A stretch of DNA of 64,000 nt from Dyadobacter jiangsuensis (GCF_003014695.1 NZ_PYAS01000002.1:434001-498000); one strand, 5' to 3'; shown: positions 1-9,710, counted from the first letter of the stretch. Program-made: numbers and translations. Notes: generated by a model from the letters alone, not told the origin.

Positions 1-426
1 ATGCCTGTCGGTACGATCGTACACAATATCGAATTGACTCCTGGTAAAGGTGGTCAGTTTGCAAGAAGCGCCGGCGCTTACGCGCAGCTGGTAGCGAGAG
101 AAGGTGGTAAATATGCCGTATTGAAAATGCCATCAGGCGAAATGCGTATGGTATTGGCTACTTGTATCGCAACAGTTGGTGTAGTTTCGAATGCTAGCCA
201 CATGAACGTTTCGCTTGGAAAAGCAGGACGCAGAAGATGGTTGGGACGTCGTCCACGCGTACGTGGTGTTGCTATGAACCCTGTTGATCACCCGATGGGT
301 GGTGGTGAAGGCCGTTCGTCAGGAGGTCAGCCTCGTTCTAGAAATGGTCAGTTCGCGAAGGGTCTTAAGACACGTAACCGCAACAAGCATTCTGAGAAAT
401 TGATTATCAGCCGTCGTAAAAAATAA
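1..426 (+). CDS. rplB: 50S ribosomal protein L2, C-terminal part
   Basis: L2 is a core protein of the large subunit that sits near the peptidyl transferase centre. The 141 visible residues are the C-terminal half of a family normally about 274 residues long, so the gene starts outside the window and the ATG at base 1 is internal. The hallmark [17 protein letters not shown] is present, with the conserved histidine at visible residue 97, followed by the basic C-terminal tail. It is the first gene of the S10-spc-alpha cluster seen here and lies 7 bases before rpsS. Confidence 0.97.
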   Translation: MPVGTIVHNIELTPGKGGQFARSAGAYAQLVAREGGKYAVLKMPSGEMRMVLATCIATVGVVSNASHMNVSLGKAGRRRWLGRRPRVRGVAMNPVDHPMGGGEGRSSGGQPRSRNGQFAKGLKTRNRNKHSEKLIISRRKK

Positions 427-433
427 GTAGAAC

Positions 434-712
434 ATGGCACGCTCATTAAAAAAAGGACCATATATCGACTTTCGTCTCGAAGCCAAAGTTGAAACGATGA
501 ACAACTCGTCGCGTAAATCTGTCATCAAGACCTGGTCGCGACGCTCAATGATTTCGCCTGATTTTATCGGGCACACATTTGCAGTTCACAACGGAAACAA
601 ATTCATTCCGGTTTACGTGACTGAAAACATGGTAGGACACAAACTGGGCGAGTTCTCTCCAACCCGTAACTTCCGTGGCCACACCGCAAAAAAAGATAAA
701 GGAAGAAAATAA
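434..712 (+). CDS. rpsS: 30S ribosomal protein S19
   Basis: S19 binds the head of the small subunit together with S13. The protein has 92 residues, the normal length. It begins with the family signature [12 protein letters not shown] and contains [19 protein letters not shown] followed by PTRNFRGH. It follows rplB by 7 bases and precedes rplV by 50 bases, as in the standard S10 operon, so it is almost certainly cotranscribed with both. Confidence 0.98.
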   Translation: MARSLKKGPYIDFRLEAKVETMNNSSRKSVIKTWSRRSMISPDFIGHTFAVHNGNKFIPVYVTENMVGHKLGEFSPTRNFRGHTAKKDKGRK

Positions 713-762
713 TTTGTCGACGTAGCTGGTCCTAACGGACGAGCCGATATCTGAAAAGAAAC

Positions 763-1137
763 ATGGAAGCAAGAGCTATATTAAAAGACGTGCCTACCTC
801 TCCTCGCAAGATGAGATTGGTGGCCGACATGATTCGCGGACAGAAGGTCAGCAAAGCGTTGGCACTTTTGAAATTCCAACCGAGAGCTTCATCGCCGGTT
901 TTGCACAAAGTTCTTCTTTCAGCAGTTGCCAACTGGCAGCAACTGAACGAAGGATCAAAACTGGAAGACGCTGACCTGATCGTTAAAACCGTTTTCATCG
1001 ACGGTGGACGTATGTTGAAGCGTTTGCGCCCTGCACCTCAGGGAAGAGCACACAGAATCCGTAAGCGTTCTAACCACATCACGATCGTGGTTGACGACGC
1101 GTCGGTGTCAGTAAATGAAGCAGTAATCGAATCATAA
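763..1137 (+). CDS. rplV: 50S ribosomal protein L22
   Basis: L22 lines the polypeptide exit tunnel. The 124-residue protein starts with a typical ARAILKDVPTSPRKMRL segment. The conserved C-terminal part, RLRPAPQGRAHRIRKRSNH, corresponds to the tunnel hairpin and the end of the family domain. Length is slightly above the usual 110-120. It sits between rpsS and rpsC in the expected order, with no terminator between them. Confidence 0.98.
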   Translation: MEARAILKDVPTSPRKMRLVADMIRGQKVSKALALLKFQPRASSPVLHKVLLSAVANWQQLNEGSKLEDADLIVKTVFIDGGRMLKRLRPAPQGRAHRIRKRSNHITIVVDDASVSVNEAVIES

Positions 1138-1156
1138 GTAAAACGATCTATTTCGA

Positions 1157-1981
1157 ATGGGACAAAAGGTTAATCCGATAGGTCTAAGACTAGGAATTGT
1201 TAGAGGATGGGAATCTAGCTGGTACGGAGGAAAGGACTTCTCTGACAAACTGGTTGAAGACGAGAAAATCCGTAACTACATCAAAGCACGTATCCCGAAA
1301 GGATCGATTTCAAAAGTAGTTATTGAACGTACATTGAAGCGCATCACGTTGACGATCCACACTGCCCGTCCGGGTATCGTGATCGGAAAAGGTGGTAGCG
1401 AAGTTGATAAAATCAAAGAAGAGCTTAAAAAGATTACAGGCAAAGATGTTCAGATCAACATCTACGAAATCAAACGTCCTGAAATCGATGCGAAACTGGT
1501 AGGCGAAGCTATCGCTCAGCAATTGCAGGCTCGTATTTCTTACCGTCGTGCGATGAAGCAATCGATCGCTTCTGCAATGCGTGTAGGAACACAAGGAATC
1601 AAAATTCGTTTGGCAGGTCGTCTGGGTGGTGCTGAAATGGCCCGTACAGAAGAATACAAAGAAGGACGTATTCCTTTGCATACATTGAGAGCGGACATCG
1701 ATTACGCTATCTCCGAAGCACAAACTATCTACGGTAAGATCGGTATTAAAGTATGGATCTTCAAAGGTGAATTGTACGGAAAGCGTGACCTGACTCCAAG
1801 CGCAGCTACTGCGGCATCCGACAGAGCTGAAAGAAGCGCACAAGGCGGCGAGCGTGGTAACGATCGCGGCGGACGTGGCGACAGAAGAGGCGGTCGTGAC
1901 AGAAACGACGGTGCTCCACGTGGCGAAGGAGGAGGCGGTGATGCAGATCGTCGCAAACGCAACAAGAACAAGAAGAAGTAA
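1157..1981 (+). CDS. rpsC: 30S ribosomal protein S3 with RGG-rich C-terminal tail
   Basis: S3 is a small-subunit head protein at the mRNA entry channel. The N-terminal part carries a KH domain ([17 protein letters not shown], about residues 72-88) and the C-terminal S3 domain ends near residue 210. From about residue 211 to 274 there is a low-complexity tail rich in Gly, Arg and Asp with several RGG or RGxGG units, ending in a lysine/asparagine-rich basic stretch. Tails on S3 vary in length across bacteria; this one resembles RGG-type RNA-binding disordered regions, but that role is inferred only from composition. Confidence 0.97.
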   Translation: MGQKVNPIGLRLGIVRGWESSWYGGKDFSDKLVEDEKIRNYIKARIPKGSISKVVIERTLKRITLTIHTARPGIVIGKGGSEVDKIKEELKKITGKDVQINIYEIKRPEIDAKLVGEAIAQQLQARISYRRAMKQSIASAMRVGTQGIKIRLAGRLGGAEMARTEEYKEGRIPLHTLRADIDYAISEAQTIYGKIGIKVWIFKGELYGKRDLTPSAATAASDRAERSAQGGERGNDRGGRGDRRGGRDRNDGAPRGEGGGGDADRRKRNKNKKK

Positions 1982-2025
1982 TCAGATACTTTCCGGTATC
2001 AAACCGGTTCAAATAGATTAGAATC

Positions 2026-2454
2026 ATGTTACAGCCGAAAAGGACAAAATTTCGCAAACAACAAAAGAACAAAGGTTCGCACAACGGTCTCGCGACCCGC
2101 GGACATGAGATCGCTTTTGGATCGTTTGCAATAAAGGCACTGGAACCAGGTTGGTTGACTGCTCGTCAGATCGAAGCAGCTCGTATCTCGGTAACACGTG
2201 CGATGAAACGCGAAGGTCAGGTTTGGATCCGTGTATTCCCTGACAAGCCGATTACCAAAAAACCTGCAGAGGTTCGTATGGGTAAAGGTAAAGGTGCTCC
2301 TGAGTATTGGGTAGCTCCTGTTAAGCCTGGAACTATCATTTTCGAAGCGACTGGTGTAGCGCTGGATACTGCAAACGAAGCATTGCGTTTGGCTGCACAA
2401 AAGTTGCCAATTAAGACAAGGTTCGTCGTACGCCGGGATTATCAGGAATCATAG
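2026..2454 (+). CDS. rplP: 50S ribosomal protein L16
   Basis: L16 is a large-subunit protein at the tRNA A and P site region. The 142-residue product has the family signatures [17 protein letters not shown] and [18 protein letters not shown]. The starting [15 protein letters not shown] is the typical N-terminus, which fixes the start at 2026. It lies between rpsC and rpmC in conserved order. Nothing is unusual. Confidence 0.98.
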   Translation: MLQPKRTKFRKQQKNKGSHNGLATRGHEIAFGSFAIKALEPGWLTARQIEAARISVTRAMKREGQVWIRVFPDKPITKKPAEVRMGKGKGAPEYWVAPVKPGTIIFEATGVALDTANEALRLAAQKLPIKTRFVVRRDYQES

Positions 2455-2493
2455 TAGTCCGAACGTATTTAGAACCGCTAATTATCAAAAGCA

Positions 2494-2688
2494 ATGACTA
2501 GTAAAGAAATAAAGAATCTGTCGCAGGATCAGCTTAAAGAGCAGATCGCCCAAGAGAGAGAGCGCTTACTCCGGTTGAAATTTGCGCATGCTATTTCTCC
2601 AATTGAGAACCCTTTGCGTATTCGCGCCTCACGTAAGGAAATTGCAAGACTCTTAACCGAGCTGTCGGCTAAATCTAACCAACAGTAA
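2494..2688 (+). CDS. rpmC: 50S ribosomal protein L29
   Basis: L29 lies near the tunnel exit with L23. The short 64-residue helical protein begins [18 protein letters not shown] and has the family pattern LRLKFAHA followed by [17 protein letters not shown]. Its size and place between rplP and rpsQ are standard. Confidence 0.97.
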   Translation: MTSKEIKNLSQDQLKEQIAQERERLLRLKFAHAISPIENPLRIRASRKEIARLLTELSAKSNQQ

Positions 2689-2702
2689 ACAGTTTAGAAA
2701 TT

Positions 2703-2966
2703 ATGGAGGCAACAGAAAGAAATTTACGTAAAGAGAGAATTGGCAAGGTAGTGAGCAACAAAATGGAGAAATCCTGTGTGATCACTGTCGTGCGTAAAGT
2801 GAAACACGCCAAGTATGGTAAGTTTATGACTAAAACTACCAAGCTGATGGTTCACGACGAAACAAACCAGGTTGGTATCGGTGATACTATCCGTGTAATG
2901 GAAACTCGTCCGCTTAGCAAAAACAAGCGTTGGAGATTAGTAGAAATCCTTGAAAGAGCGAAGTAA
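2703..2966 (+). CDS. rpsQ: 30S ribosomal protein S17
   Basis: S17 is a primary 16S rRNA binding protein with an OB fold. The product has 87 residues. It contains the motif [19 protein letters not shown] near the N-terminus and [18 protein letters not shown] near the C-terminus, both typical of the family. It follows rpmC by 14 bases and is followed after only 2 bases by rplN, so tight translational coupling is likely. Confidence 0.98.
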   Translation: MEATERNLRKERIGKVVSNKMEKSCVITVVRKVKHAKYGKFMTKTTKLMVHDETNQVGIGDTIRVMETRPLSKNKRWRLVEILERAK

Positions 2967-2968
2967 TC

Positions 2969-3337
2969 ATGGTACAACAAGAATCAAGACTGTCAGTAGC
3001 CGATAACAGTGGCGCGAAAGAAGTACTCGTAATCCGGGTATTGGGCGGAACTGGAAAGCGTTACGCTTCGGTGGGCGATAAGATCGTCGTGACAGTGAAA
3101 TCCGCTCTGTCTTCGAGCAACATGAAAAAGGGAACGGTTTCCAAAGCCGTGGTTGTACGTACTAAAAAAGAGGTACGTCGCAAAGATGGAACTTACATCC
3201 GGTTTGAAGATAATGCGGCAGTTTTATTGAACAACAATGACGAACCACGTGGTTCACGTATTTTCGGACCGGTTGCCCGCGAGTTGCGCGAGAAGCAGTT
3301 CATGAAAATCGTATCACTGGCACCAGAAGTGTTGTAA
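2969..3337 (+). CDS. rplN: 50S ribosomal protein L14
   Basis: L14 is a large-subunit protein that contributes to the intersubunit bridge near h14. The product has the standard 122 residues, starts [19 protein letters not shown], and carries [16 protein letters not shown] near the C-terminus, where the family signature lies. It begins 2 bases after the rpsQ stop. Confidence 0.98.
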   Translation: MVQQESRLSVADNSGAKEVLVIRVLGGTGKRYASVGDKIVVTVKSALSSSNMKKGTVSKAVVVRTKKEVRRKDGTYIRFEDNAAVLLNNNDEPRGSRIFGPVARELREKQFMKIVSLAPEVL

Positions 3338-3378
3338 GAAACATCAGTATTTCTTTAAACTGTTAAGAGAATACCTCA

Positions 3379-3720
3379 ATGGAAAGTACAAATAAAAAAG
3401 CACCGGCAAAATTGCACGTTCGCAAAGGTGATACCGTGAAAGTGATTTCAGGTAACGCAAAAGGCGAAACAGGCGTAATCACCAAGGTGCTTGTAGAAAA
3501 ACAGAGAGCTACTGTGGAAGGTGTGAACATGATCACCAAGCACGTTAAGCCAAACGCGCAAAACCCACAAGGAAGCATCGAAAAACGCGAAGGCGCTATT
3601 CACATCAGCAACCTGATGGTAGTGGATCCTAAAACAGGTGAAGCTTCAAGAACTGGCCGTAAAGCGAACGAAAAAGGAAAACTCCAACGCTATTCGAAAA
3701 AATCCGGAAACTTATTGTAA
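3379..3720 (+). CDS. rplX: 50S ribosomal protein L24
   Basis: L24 is an early assembly initiator of the large subunit. The 113-residue protein has the KOW motif [19 protein letters not shown] near residues 14-32 and the segment [16 protein letters not shown] that is typical of bacterial L24. Length is a little above the usual 100-105 owing to the first 10 or so residues. It lies between rplN and rplE as expected. Confidence 0.97.
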   Translation: MESTNKKAPAKLHVRKGDTVKVISGNAKGETGVITKVLVEKQRATVEGVNMITKHVKPNAQNPQGSIEKREGAIHISNLMVVDPKTGEASRTGRKANEKGKLQRYSKKSGNLL

Positions 3721-3794
3721 TCCGGATTTGCCGAAAGCAGTTGATTTTTATAACCAAGCGCGTGGGTCGGCAATCCACATAATCACTTTCAAAC

Positions 3795-4349
3795 ATGGCG
3801 ACGCCTAGATTAAAAGAGAAATACGTTAGCGAAATCGTTTCGCAATTGAAGGGGAAATTCCAGTACAAATCAAGCATGCAGGTTCCCCGCTTGACAAAGA
3901 TTGTTATCAACAAGGGTATCGGAGCTGCTGTCGCAGACAAGAAGCTTGTTGACACCGGTGTGGAAGAGTTGAGCCTGATCACAGGACAGAAAGCAATAGC
4001 TACTATCTCCAAAAAGGCTGTTTCTAACTTTAAGTTGCGTGAAAACATGCCTATCGGAGCGAAAGTAACGCTTCGTGGTGACAAGATGTACGAATTCCTT
4101 GACCGCCTTACTACCATTGCAATGCCACGTGTACGTGATTTCAAAGGTATCAGCGATAAAGGATTTGATGGACGTGGAAATTATACGTTCGGTGTGAAAG
4201 AGCAGATCATTTTCCCTGAAATCAGCATCGAAAAAGTGGCGAAAATCACTGGTATGGATATCACATTCGTGACCTCTACCAACTCTGATGAAGAGAGCTA
4301 CGAACTGCTGAAAGCATTGGGAATGCCTTTCACCAACGCGAACAAATAA
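3795..4349 (+). CDS. rplE: 50S ribosomal protein L5
   Basis: L5 binds 5S rRNA and contacts P-site tRNA in the central protuberance. The product has 184 residues. Signatures visible are [36 protein letters not shown] and [19 protein letters not shown]. The 74-base gap before it is the longest within the first part of the cluster and shows no terminator. Confidence 0.98.
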   Translation: MATPRLKEKYVSEIVSQLKGKFQYKSSMQVPRLTKIVINKGIGAAVADKKLVDTGVEELSLITGQKAIATISKKAVSNFKLRENMPIGAKVTLRGDKMYEFLDRLTTIAMPRVRDFKGISDKGFDGRGNYTFGVKEQIIFPEISIEKVAKITGMDITFVTSTNSDEESYELLKALGMPFTNANK

Positions 4350-4378
4350 GATAAAATTACAAAGATTATTTACCGACA

Positions 4379-4648
4379 ATGGCAAAAGAATCAGTAAAAG
4401 CACGGGAGAGAAAAAGACAAGCGCTAGTAGAGCGTTACGCTGAAAAACGTAGCAAGTTGAAAGCTGCCGGTGACTGGGTTGGTCTTGACAAGTTACCACG
4501 TAACTCTTCTCCTGTACGCCTGCACAACCGGTGCAAAATCACCGGAAGACCTCGCGGTTATATGCGTAAATTCGGAATTTCCCGGGTACTCTTCCGCGAT
4601 ATGGCGTCAGATGGAAAAATTCCAGGAGTTACAAAATCAAGTTGGTAA
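4379..4648 (+). CDS. rpsN: 30S ribosomal protein S14, zinc-independent form
   Basis: S14 is a small-subunit head protein. The 89-residue length is that of the longer form, which lacks zinc ligands. The zinc-binding form is about 61 residues with two CxxC pairs; here only one cysteine occurs ([12 protein letters not shown]). The ending [11 protein letters not shown] is typical of the family. Together with the zinc-free L36 nearby, it suggests that this cluster needs little zinc; that consequence is an inference. Confidence 0.97.
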   Translation: MAKESVKARERKRQALVERYAEKRSKLKAAGDWVGLDKLPRNSSPVRLHNRCKITGRPRGYMRKFGISRVLFRDMASDGKIPGVTKSSW

Positions 4649-4725
4649 GAATACTTTCAATTCTGATTTCAATTACTTAACTTTGCACTCCCGTTCAAAA
4701 GGGGGTGTTTAAACTTGGCATAAAC

Positions 4726-5124
4726 ATGTTAACGGATCCCATAGCAGACTATCTGACGAGACTCAGAAACGCTATCAAAGCGAAGCACCGGGTTGTTGAG
4801 ATACCTGCATCCAACATAAAAAAAGAGATTACAAAGGTACTTTTTGACAAGGGGTACATTCAAAGCTATAAATTCGACGAGGTTGGTCCTCAGGGAGTTA
4901 TCAAGATCGCTTTGAAATACAATCCTGTTACAAAGCAATCTGCAATTGTAAAATTGGAGAGGGTTAGTAAGCCTGGACTACGTAAATATTCAGGTTCATC
5001 AACACTGCCACGCGTATTGGGCGGCTTAGGAACAGTGATTATCTCTACATCGAAAGGTGTAATGACAGATAAAGAAGCTAAGACACTGAATGTGGGTGGT
5101 GAAGTGTTATGTTTCGTGTATTAA
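4726..5124 (+). CDS. rpsH: 30S ribosomal protein S8
   Basis: S8 is a central-domain assembly protein and, in other bacteria, an autoregulator of the spc operon. The chosen ATG gives 132 residues beginning MLTDPIADYLTRLRNA, the universal N-terminus of the family. An in-frame GTG seven codons upstream is rejected for that reason. The C-terminal signature STSKGVMTDKEAKTLNVGG precedes GEVLCFVY at the end. Confidence 0.97.
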   Translation: MLTDPIADYLTRLRNAIKAKHRVVEIPASNIKKEITKVLFDKGYIQSYKFDEVGPQGVIKIALKYNPVTKQSAIVKLERVSKPGLRKYSGSSTLPRVLGGLGTVIISTSKGVMTDKEAKTLNVGGEVLCFVY

Positions 5125-5145
5125 TATTTAAAAGTTATTCAGGAA

Positions 5146-5703
5146 ATGTCACGAATAGGAAATAAAGTTATCATTTTGCCAGCGGGAGTGTCCGTTTCGG
5201 TTGCAGAAGATAACGTAGTATCTGTAAAAGGGCCAAAAGGAACCCTTACCCAGGCGGTTGATAGCGATATCACTGTAGAGGTTGAGGGAAGCGAACTGAA
5301 AGTTACGCGCCCCACAGAGCAGAAGCGTCACAAAGCGCTGCACGGCCTTTATCGCTCACTGATCAACAATATGGTAATCGGTGTAGGCGAAGGTTACAAG
5401 CGTGAGCTTGAAATTATCGGGGTAGGTTACAAAGCGAGCTCGGCGAACAATGTTCTCGAACTTCAATTGGGTTACTCACACAACATCTTCATGGCGATCC
5501 CGGAGGAAATTAAGGTTGTTACGACCTCAGAAAAAGGTCAGAACCCTAAGGTAATCCTCGAAGGTATCGACAAAGAGCTGATTGGTGCAGTAGCAGCAAA
5601 AATCAAATCCCTTCGCAAAGTTGAGCCTTACAAAGGAAAAGGTATCCGTTTTGTTGGTGAAGTGGTCCGTCGTAAGGCAGGTAAGTCTGCTTCTAAGAAA
5701 TAG
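5146..5703 (+). CDS. rplF: 50S ribosomal protein L6
   Basis: L6 lies near the factor-binding site of the large subunit. The 185-residue protein starts MSRIGNKVIILPAGVSV and ends with the conserved PYKGKGIRFVGEVVRRKAG, the L6 signature region. Two tandem copies of the same fold are expected for this length. It follows rpsH by 21 bases. Confidence 0.98.
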   Translation: MSRIGNKVIILPAGVSVSVAEDNVVSVKGPKGTLTQAVDSDITVEVEGSELKVTRPTEQKRHKALHGLYRSLINNMVIGVGEGYKRELEIIGVGYKASSANNVLELQLGYSHNIFMAIPEEIKVVTTSEKGQNPKVILEGIDKELIGAVAAKIKSLRKVEPYKGKGIRFVGEVVRRKAGKSASKK

Positions 5704-5750
5704 TGCGTAGCCACCGATCAATGTTATAAACAAGTAAGATAAGATTTAAG

Positions 5751-6104
5751 ATGGCTAACGCAAAAGCAGATAGAAGAACACGCCTTAAACTTCACATCCG
5801 TAAGCGGGTGAAGGGAAGCGCAGAACGCCCGAGATTATCAGTCTTCCGTTCGAACACAAGCATATACGCTCAGATTATCGATGATATCAAAGGGATTACC
5901 CTTGCAAGTGCATCATCGGTAGAACTGGGAGGCAGAAAAGAAAACGCAAACGTTGAAGTTGCTGCCCAAGTAGGTAAAAAGATCGCTGAGAAAGCGCAGG
6001 AAGCAGGTATCCAGGCAGTAGTTTTCGACCGTAACGGATATTTGTACCACGGTAAGGTAAAAGCATTGGCCGACGGAGCTCGTGAGGGTGGCCTGAAATT
6101 CTAA
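5751..6104 (+). CDS. rplR: 50S ribosomal protein L18
   Basis: L18 binds 5S rRNA with L5. The 117-residue product contains [18 protein letters not shown] and ends [28 protein letters not shown] in two adjoining conserved blocks, typical of the family C-terminus. Order and spacing between rplF and rpsE are standard. Confidence 0.98.
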   Translation: MANAKADRRTRLKLHIRKRVKGSAERPRLSVFRSNTSIYAQIIDDIKGITLASASSVELGGRKENANVEVAAQVGKKIAEKAQEAGIQAVVFDRNGYLYHGKVKALADGAREGGLKF

Positions 6105-6118
6105 GTATAACAAAGACT

Positions 6119-6634
6119 ATGTCTACAAATACAAGACCTTCAAAGGTTAACGAATCAGACCTGAAAGAGCGCGTTGTAGCGATCAACCGGGTAGCAAAAG
6201 TAGTAAAAGGTGGTCGTCGTTTCTCCTTCTCTGCCATCGTGGTAGTTGGAGACGGAAACGGAGTTGTAGGTTACGGATTGGGCAAAGCCAATGAAGTAAC
6301 TGACGCGATCGCCAAAGGAATTGACGATGCTAAGAAAAACCTGATCCAAATTCCTATGCTTAAACATACCGTTCCTCACGAAATGGAAGGTAAGTTCAGC
6401 GGTGGTTTCGTTCTGATCAAGCCGGCTGCTCCTGGTACAGGAGTACTGGCAGGTGGCCCGATGCGCGCAGTATTGGAAAGTGCAGGTATCAAAGACGTAC
6501 TTGCGAAATCCAAAGGTTCTTCGAACCCGCACAACGTAATCAAGGCTACAATTGACGCTCTTTTGAAAATGAGAGCTCCGCATCAGGTTGCTTTCCAACG
6601 CAGCGTTAAATTGGAAAAAGTATTCAACGGATAA
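6119..6634 (+). CDS. rpsE: 30S ribosomal protein S5
   Basis: S5 contributes to decoding accuracy and mRNA unwinding. The product has 171 residues with the double-stranded RNA-binding-like N-terminal domain ([20 protein letters not shown]) and the C-terminal segment containing [15 protein letters not shown]. The last codons and stop codon form the left arm of a perfect 9-bp hairpin with a TTCG loop, described separately. Confidence 0.98.
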   Translation: MSTNTRPSKVNESDLKERVVAINRVAKVVKGGRRFSFSAIVVVGDGNGVVGYGLGKANEVTDAIAKGIDDAKKNLIQIPMLKHTVPHEMEGKFSGGFVLIKPAAPGTGVLAGGPMRAVLESAGIKDVLAKSKGSSNPHNVIKATIDALLKMRAPHQVAFQRSVKLEKVFNG

Positions 6635-6650
6635 TCCTTCGGGATTATCC
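6629..6650 (+). promoter_or_regulatory. Perfect TTCG-tetraloop hairpin over the rpsE stop codon
   Basis: GGATAATCC (6629-6637), the loop TTCG (6638-6641) and GGATTATCC (6642-6650) form a perfect 9-bp hairpin closed by a UUCG-type tetraloop. The rpsE stop codon (6632-6634) is inside the left arm. There is no T-run after it, so it does not look like a terminator. A role in mRNA processing, protection or coupling to rpmD is inferred. Confidence 0.6.
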
Positions 6651-6667
6651 TCAATCTGAGAGTAATC

Positions 6668-6847
6668 ATGTCAAAAGTACGTATTACACAAGTTAAGAGC
6701 ACAATTGACCGCCCTGAGAATCAAAAACTGACGATCAAAGCGTTGGGCCTTGGTAAACTGAACCGGTCTGTTGAGAAAGAAAACAGCGATGCCATTGCAG
6801 GAATGATCCGCAAGGTAAGCCACTTGGTTAAAGTTGAAGAAATTTAA
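6668..6847 (+). CDS. rpmD: 50S ribosomal protein L30
   Basis: This is a small gene of 59 codons between rpsE and rplO. The translation begins MSKVRITQVKSTIDRP and contains TIKALGLGKLNRSVEKENSD, followed by GMIRKVSHLVKVEE, the typical L30 pattern. The start ATG at 6668 and stop TAA at 6845-6847 leave 12 bases before rplO. Gene order in the spc operon supports the call. Confidence 0.96.
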   Translation: MSKVRITQVKSTIDRPENQKLTIKALGLGKLNRSVEKENSDAIAGMIRKVSHLVKVEEI

Positions 6848-6859
6848 TATACGAATAGT

Positions 6860-7306
6860 ATGAATTTAAGTTCATTAAAACCGGCTGCTGGTTCCGTTAA
6901 GGTAGGAAAGCGGGTTGGACGTGGCCAGGGTTCCGGAAAAGGAGGCACTGCTGCACGTGGACACAAAGGAGCGCAGTCGCGTTCAGGTTACAGCCGCAAG
7001 CTGGGCTTCGAAGGTGGTCAGATGCCTCTTCAAAGACGTTTGCCGAAATTCGGTTTCAACAACATCAACCGCGTTGAATACAAAGCGTTGAACCTGGATG
7101 CAATCCAGGCATTGGTTGAAAAAACCGGAGCTGCGGTAGTAACTTTGGATCTGATTCGTGAAAATGGTCTCAGCGCAAAGAATGACCTGGTTAAGATCCT
7201 TAACCGTGGTGAAATCACTTCTGCGGTTGAAGTTCAGGCTCATGGGTTTTCTGCATCGGCTATCGAGTCAATCGAGAAGGCGGGAGGTAAAGCAGTTAAA
7301 TTGTAA
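6860..7306 (+). CDS. rplO: 50S ribosomal protein L15
   Basis: L15 is a late large-subunit assembly protein. The 148-residue product has the long glycine- and arginine-rich N-terminal extension (GKRVGRGQGSGKGGTAARGH) and the FEGGQMPLQRRLPKFGF signature. It stands directly upstream of secY, the usual last ribosomal gene of the spc operon core. Confidence 0.98.
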   Translation: MNLSSLKPAAGSVKVGKRVGRGQGSGKGGTAARGHKGAQSRSGYSRKLGFEGGQMPLQRRLPKFGFNNINRVEYKALNLDAIQALVEKTGAAVVTLDLIRENGLSAKNDLVKILNRGEITSAVEVQAHGFSASAIESIEKAGGKAVKL

Positions 7307-7366
7307 TTTAGCTGCGATACCCGACAGAATTTGTTTACTTTGAACAGAGCGTTGTAAGCCCAGAAG

Positions 7367-8680
7367 ATGAAACGATTTTTAGAGACTATAAAACACATAT
7401 TTGCGATTGAGGAGTTGAGAACACGTATTCTCAACACTCTTTTGTTTATAACGATCTTCCGGTTGGGGTCTTACGTTGCGTTGCCAGGTGTTGAACCTGA
7501 TCAAATGAATGTATCCTCTCAGGGATTGTTGGGGTTGCTGGATACTTTCTTAGGTGGCGCTTTTAGCAAAGCGTCCATTTTTGCGTTGGGTATCATGCCT
7601 TACATCTCCGCTTCCATTGCAATCCAGCTTTTGACTATGGCTCTGCCATATTTCCAGAAGATGCAGAAGGAAGGGGAATCAGGACGTAAAAAGCTGAACC
7701 AAATTACCCGGGTTCTGACTATCGTTGTTACACTTGTTCAAGGTACTGCTTATTTGAATACCACTGTACCTGACGAGGCTCTTCTGGTTTCCAGAAGCAT
7801 GTTCACCATTTCGTCGGTATTCGTACTGACAGCGGGTACAATGTTCTGTATGTGGCTCGGTGAAAGAATCACAGACAAGGGTATCGGTAACGGTATTTCG
7901 ATGCTGATCATGATCGGTATCGTTTCGCGTTTCCCTGGTGCGATCTATAAGGAGTTCGTATCGAGAGGTAGCGGCCAGGTCCTTGTTTTTGTATTGGAGA
8001 TCGTTGCCCTTTATTTCGTGATTATGGGTGCGGTAATGTTGACCCAGGCTGTTCGTCGTATTCCTATCCAGTATGCTAAGCAGGTGGTAGGGAATCGCGT
8101 AATGGGTGGCCAGCGTCAATATCTTCCGTTAAAATTGAATGCAGCAGGTGTAATGCCTATCATCTTTGCTCAGGCTTTGATGTTCATCCCTTCACTGGGT
8201 GCATCTTACTTCGCTGAGAAAAGTGATTTCGCCAGCAACGTAGCGACGATTTTCGCCAACTACACAACCTGGCAGTACAATCTCCTGTTCGCAGTATTGA
8301 TTATTGTATTTACGTTCTTCTATACCGCGATTTCGGTAAACCCTCAGCAGATTGCTGATGATATGAAGCGTGGAGGCGGGTTCATCCCGGGTGTTAAACC
8401 AGGTCAGCAGACGTCGGAGTACATCAGTTCTGTCCTTGACCGTATCACCTTTCCAGGTGCATTGATGCTGGCAGTAGTTGCTACTTTGCCTGCATTTGCA
8501 AGCCTTCTGGGAATCTCGACTGACTTTGCTCACTTCTTCGGAGGAACTTCATTGCTGATCATGGTAGGTGTGGTTCTGGATACCTTGCAACAGGTTGAAA
8601 GCTACTTGCTGATGCGTCGCTACGAAGGTTTGATGAAGTCGGGACGTGTAAAAGGACGCACCGAGAGCGTAGCAATCTGA
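7367..8680 (+). CDS. secY: Preprotein translocase subunit SecY
   Basis: SecY forms the protein-conducting channel of the Sec translocon in the inner membrane. The 437-residue product has about ten hydrophobic segments. It contains FLGGAFSKASIFALGIMPYI near the N-terminus, where the SecY signature lies, and the cytoplasmic loop RRIPIQYAKQVVGNRVMGG. The segment SVNPQQIADDMKRGGGFIPG, typical of the family, is also present. It lies between rplO and map; map begins one base after the stop, so the two are coupled. Confidence 0.98.
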   Translation: MKRFLETIKHIFAIEELRTRILNTLLFITIFRLGSYVALPGVEPDQMNVSSQGLLGLLDTFLGGAFSKASIFALGIMPYISASIAIQLLTMALPYFQKMQKEGESGRKKLNQITRVLTIVVTLVQGTAYLNTTVPDEALLVSRSMFTISSVFVLTAGTMFCMWLGERITDKGIGNGISMLIMIGIVSRFPGAIYKEFVSRGSGQVLVFVLEIVALYFVIMGAVMLTQAVRRIPIQYAKQVVGNRVMGGQRQYLPLKLNAAGVMPIIFAQALMFIPSLGASYFAEKSDFASNVATIFANYTTWQYNLLFAVLIIVFTFFYTAISVNPQQIADDMKRGGGFIPGVKPGQQTSEYISSVLDRITFPGALMLAVVATLPAFASLLGISTDFAHFFGGTSLLIMVGVVLDTLQQVESYLLMRRYEGLMKSGRVKGRTESVAI

Positions 8681-8681
8681 A

Positions 8682-9479
8682 ATGATTTATCTTAAAACAG
8701 AAGAGGAAATCAACCTGATAAAGGTTAGTGCTCAAGTGCTCGGCAAAGCACACGCGGAAGTGGCTACCTGGGTAAAGCCGGGTGTTACAACCGGAAAGCT
8801 GGATGCGGTTGCCGAGGAGTATATCAGAGATAACGGTGGAATCCCTTCATTCAAGGGATTCAACAAGTTTCCGGCCTCTCTTTGTATATCGGTTAATGAA
8901 GTTGTAGTCCACGGGATTCCCGGGGGCTATGTGCTAAAAGAGGGTGACATCGTTTCGATAGACTGCGGTGTTAAACTGAACGGATACCACAGCGACAGCG
9001 CCTACACTTATCCGGTTGGAGAAGTTTCCAAGGAGGTGATGAATCTCCTGACCGCAACCAAGAAATCCTTATATAAGGGAATCGAGCAAGCGGTGGATGG
9101 CCTTCGGATTGGTGATATCGGCCACGCGGTTCAGAGTTATGTTGAAGACCGTGGCTATACAGTGGTGAGAGAATTAGTAGGACACGGAGTAGGCAGGAAT
9201 CTGCACGAAGCCCCGGAAGTACCAAACTACGGAAAACGAGGCAAAGGAATACGGTTGAGAGAAGGTATGGTTATTGCTATTGAGCCGATGATCAACCTGG
9301 GAGGAAAAGGAGTTGTGCAAGAGCGCGACGGCTGGACGATCCGGACCAACGACAGAAAGTATTCCGCGCATTTCGAACATACCGTGGTTGTGAGAAAAGG
9401 AAAGGCTGAAATTCTGACAACATTCGACTACATTGAAAAAGTGACGGCCAACACCAGCCTAATGGTTGAAGTACAGTAA
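8682..9479 (+). CDS. map: Type I methionine aminopeptidase
   Basis: The enzyme removes the N-terminal methionine from nascent proteins in the cytoplasm. The 265-residue length fits the type I family. All five metal ligands are present: D94, D105 (in GYHSDSAYTY), H168 (VGHGVGRNLHE), E201 (AIEPMIN) and E232 (HFEHTVVV); H77 is the usual active-site histidine. The gene starts one base after secY ends and precedes infA by 12 bases. Confidence 0.98.
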   Translation: MIYLKTEEEINLIKVSAQVLGKAHAEVATWVKPGVTTGKLDAVAEEYIRDNGGIPSFKGFNKFPASLCISVNEVVVHGIPGGYVLKEGDIVSIDCGVKLNGYHSDSAYTYPVGEVSKEVMNLLTATKKSLYKGIEQAVDGLRIGDIGHAVQSYVEDRGYTVVRELVGHGVGRNLHEAPEVPNYGKRGKGIRLREGMVIAIEPMINLGGKGVVQERDGWTIRTNDRKYSAHFEHTVVVRKGKAEILTTFDYIEKVTANTSLMVEVQ

Positions 9480-9491
9480 CAAACGCTACGA

Positions 9492-9710
9492 ATGGCAAAA
9501 CAAGCATCAATCGAACAAGACGGAGTAATTCTCGAAGCATTGTCAAACGCAATGTTTCGTGTTGTATTAGAGAATAAGCATGAAGTGATAGCGCACATCT
9601 CAGGTAAAATGAGAATGCACTATATCAAAATATTGCCGGGTGACAGAGTAAAGCTGGAAATGTCTCCTTACGACCTATCGAAAGCCCGGATTACATATCG
9701 GTACAAGTAA
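9492..9710 (+). CDS. infA: Translation initiation factor IF-1
   Basis: IF-1 binds the A site of the 30S subunit during initiation. The 72-residue product has the S1/OB-fold pattern [37 protein letters not shown] and ARITYRYK, identical in layout to known IF-1. It lies in the common map-infA-rpmJ order. Confidence 0.98.
   Translation: MAKQASIEQDGVILEALSNAMFRVVLENKHEVIAHISGKMRMHYIKILPGDRVKLEMSPYDLSKARITYRYK

Noticed and set aside
4705..4725. GTG start seven codons upstream of rpsH
   Set aside because: All S8 proteins start at the MLTDPIADYLTR position; the upstream residues are not conserved in type.
7334..7343. Promoter box before secY
   Set aside because: TTTACTTTG is close to TAnnTTTG but has one mismatch and no -33 partner; the operon context does not require it.
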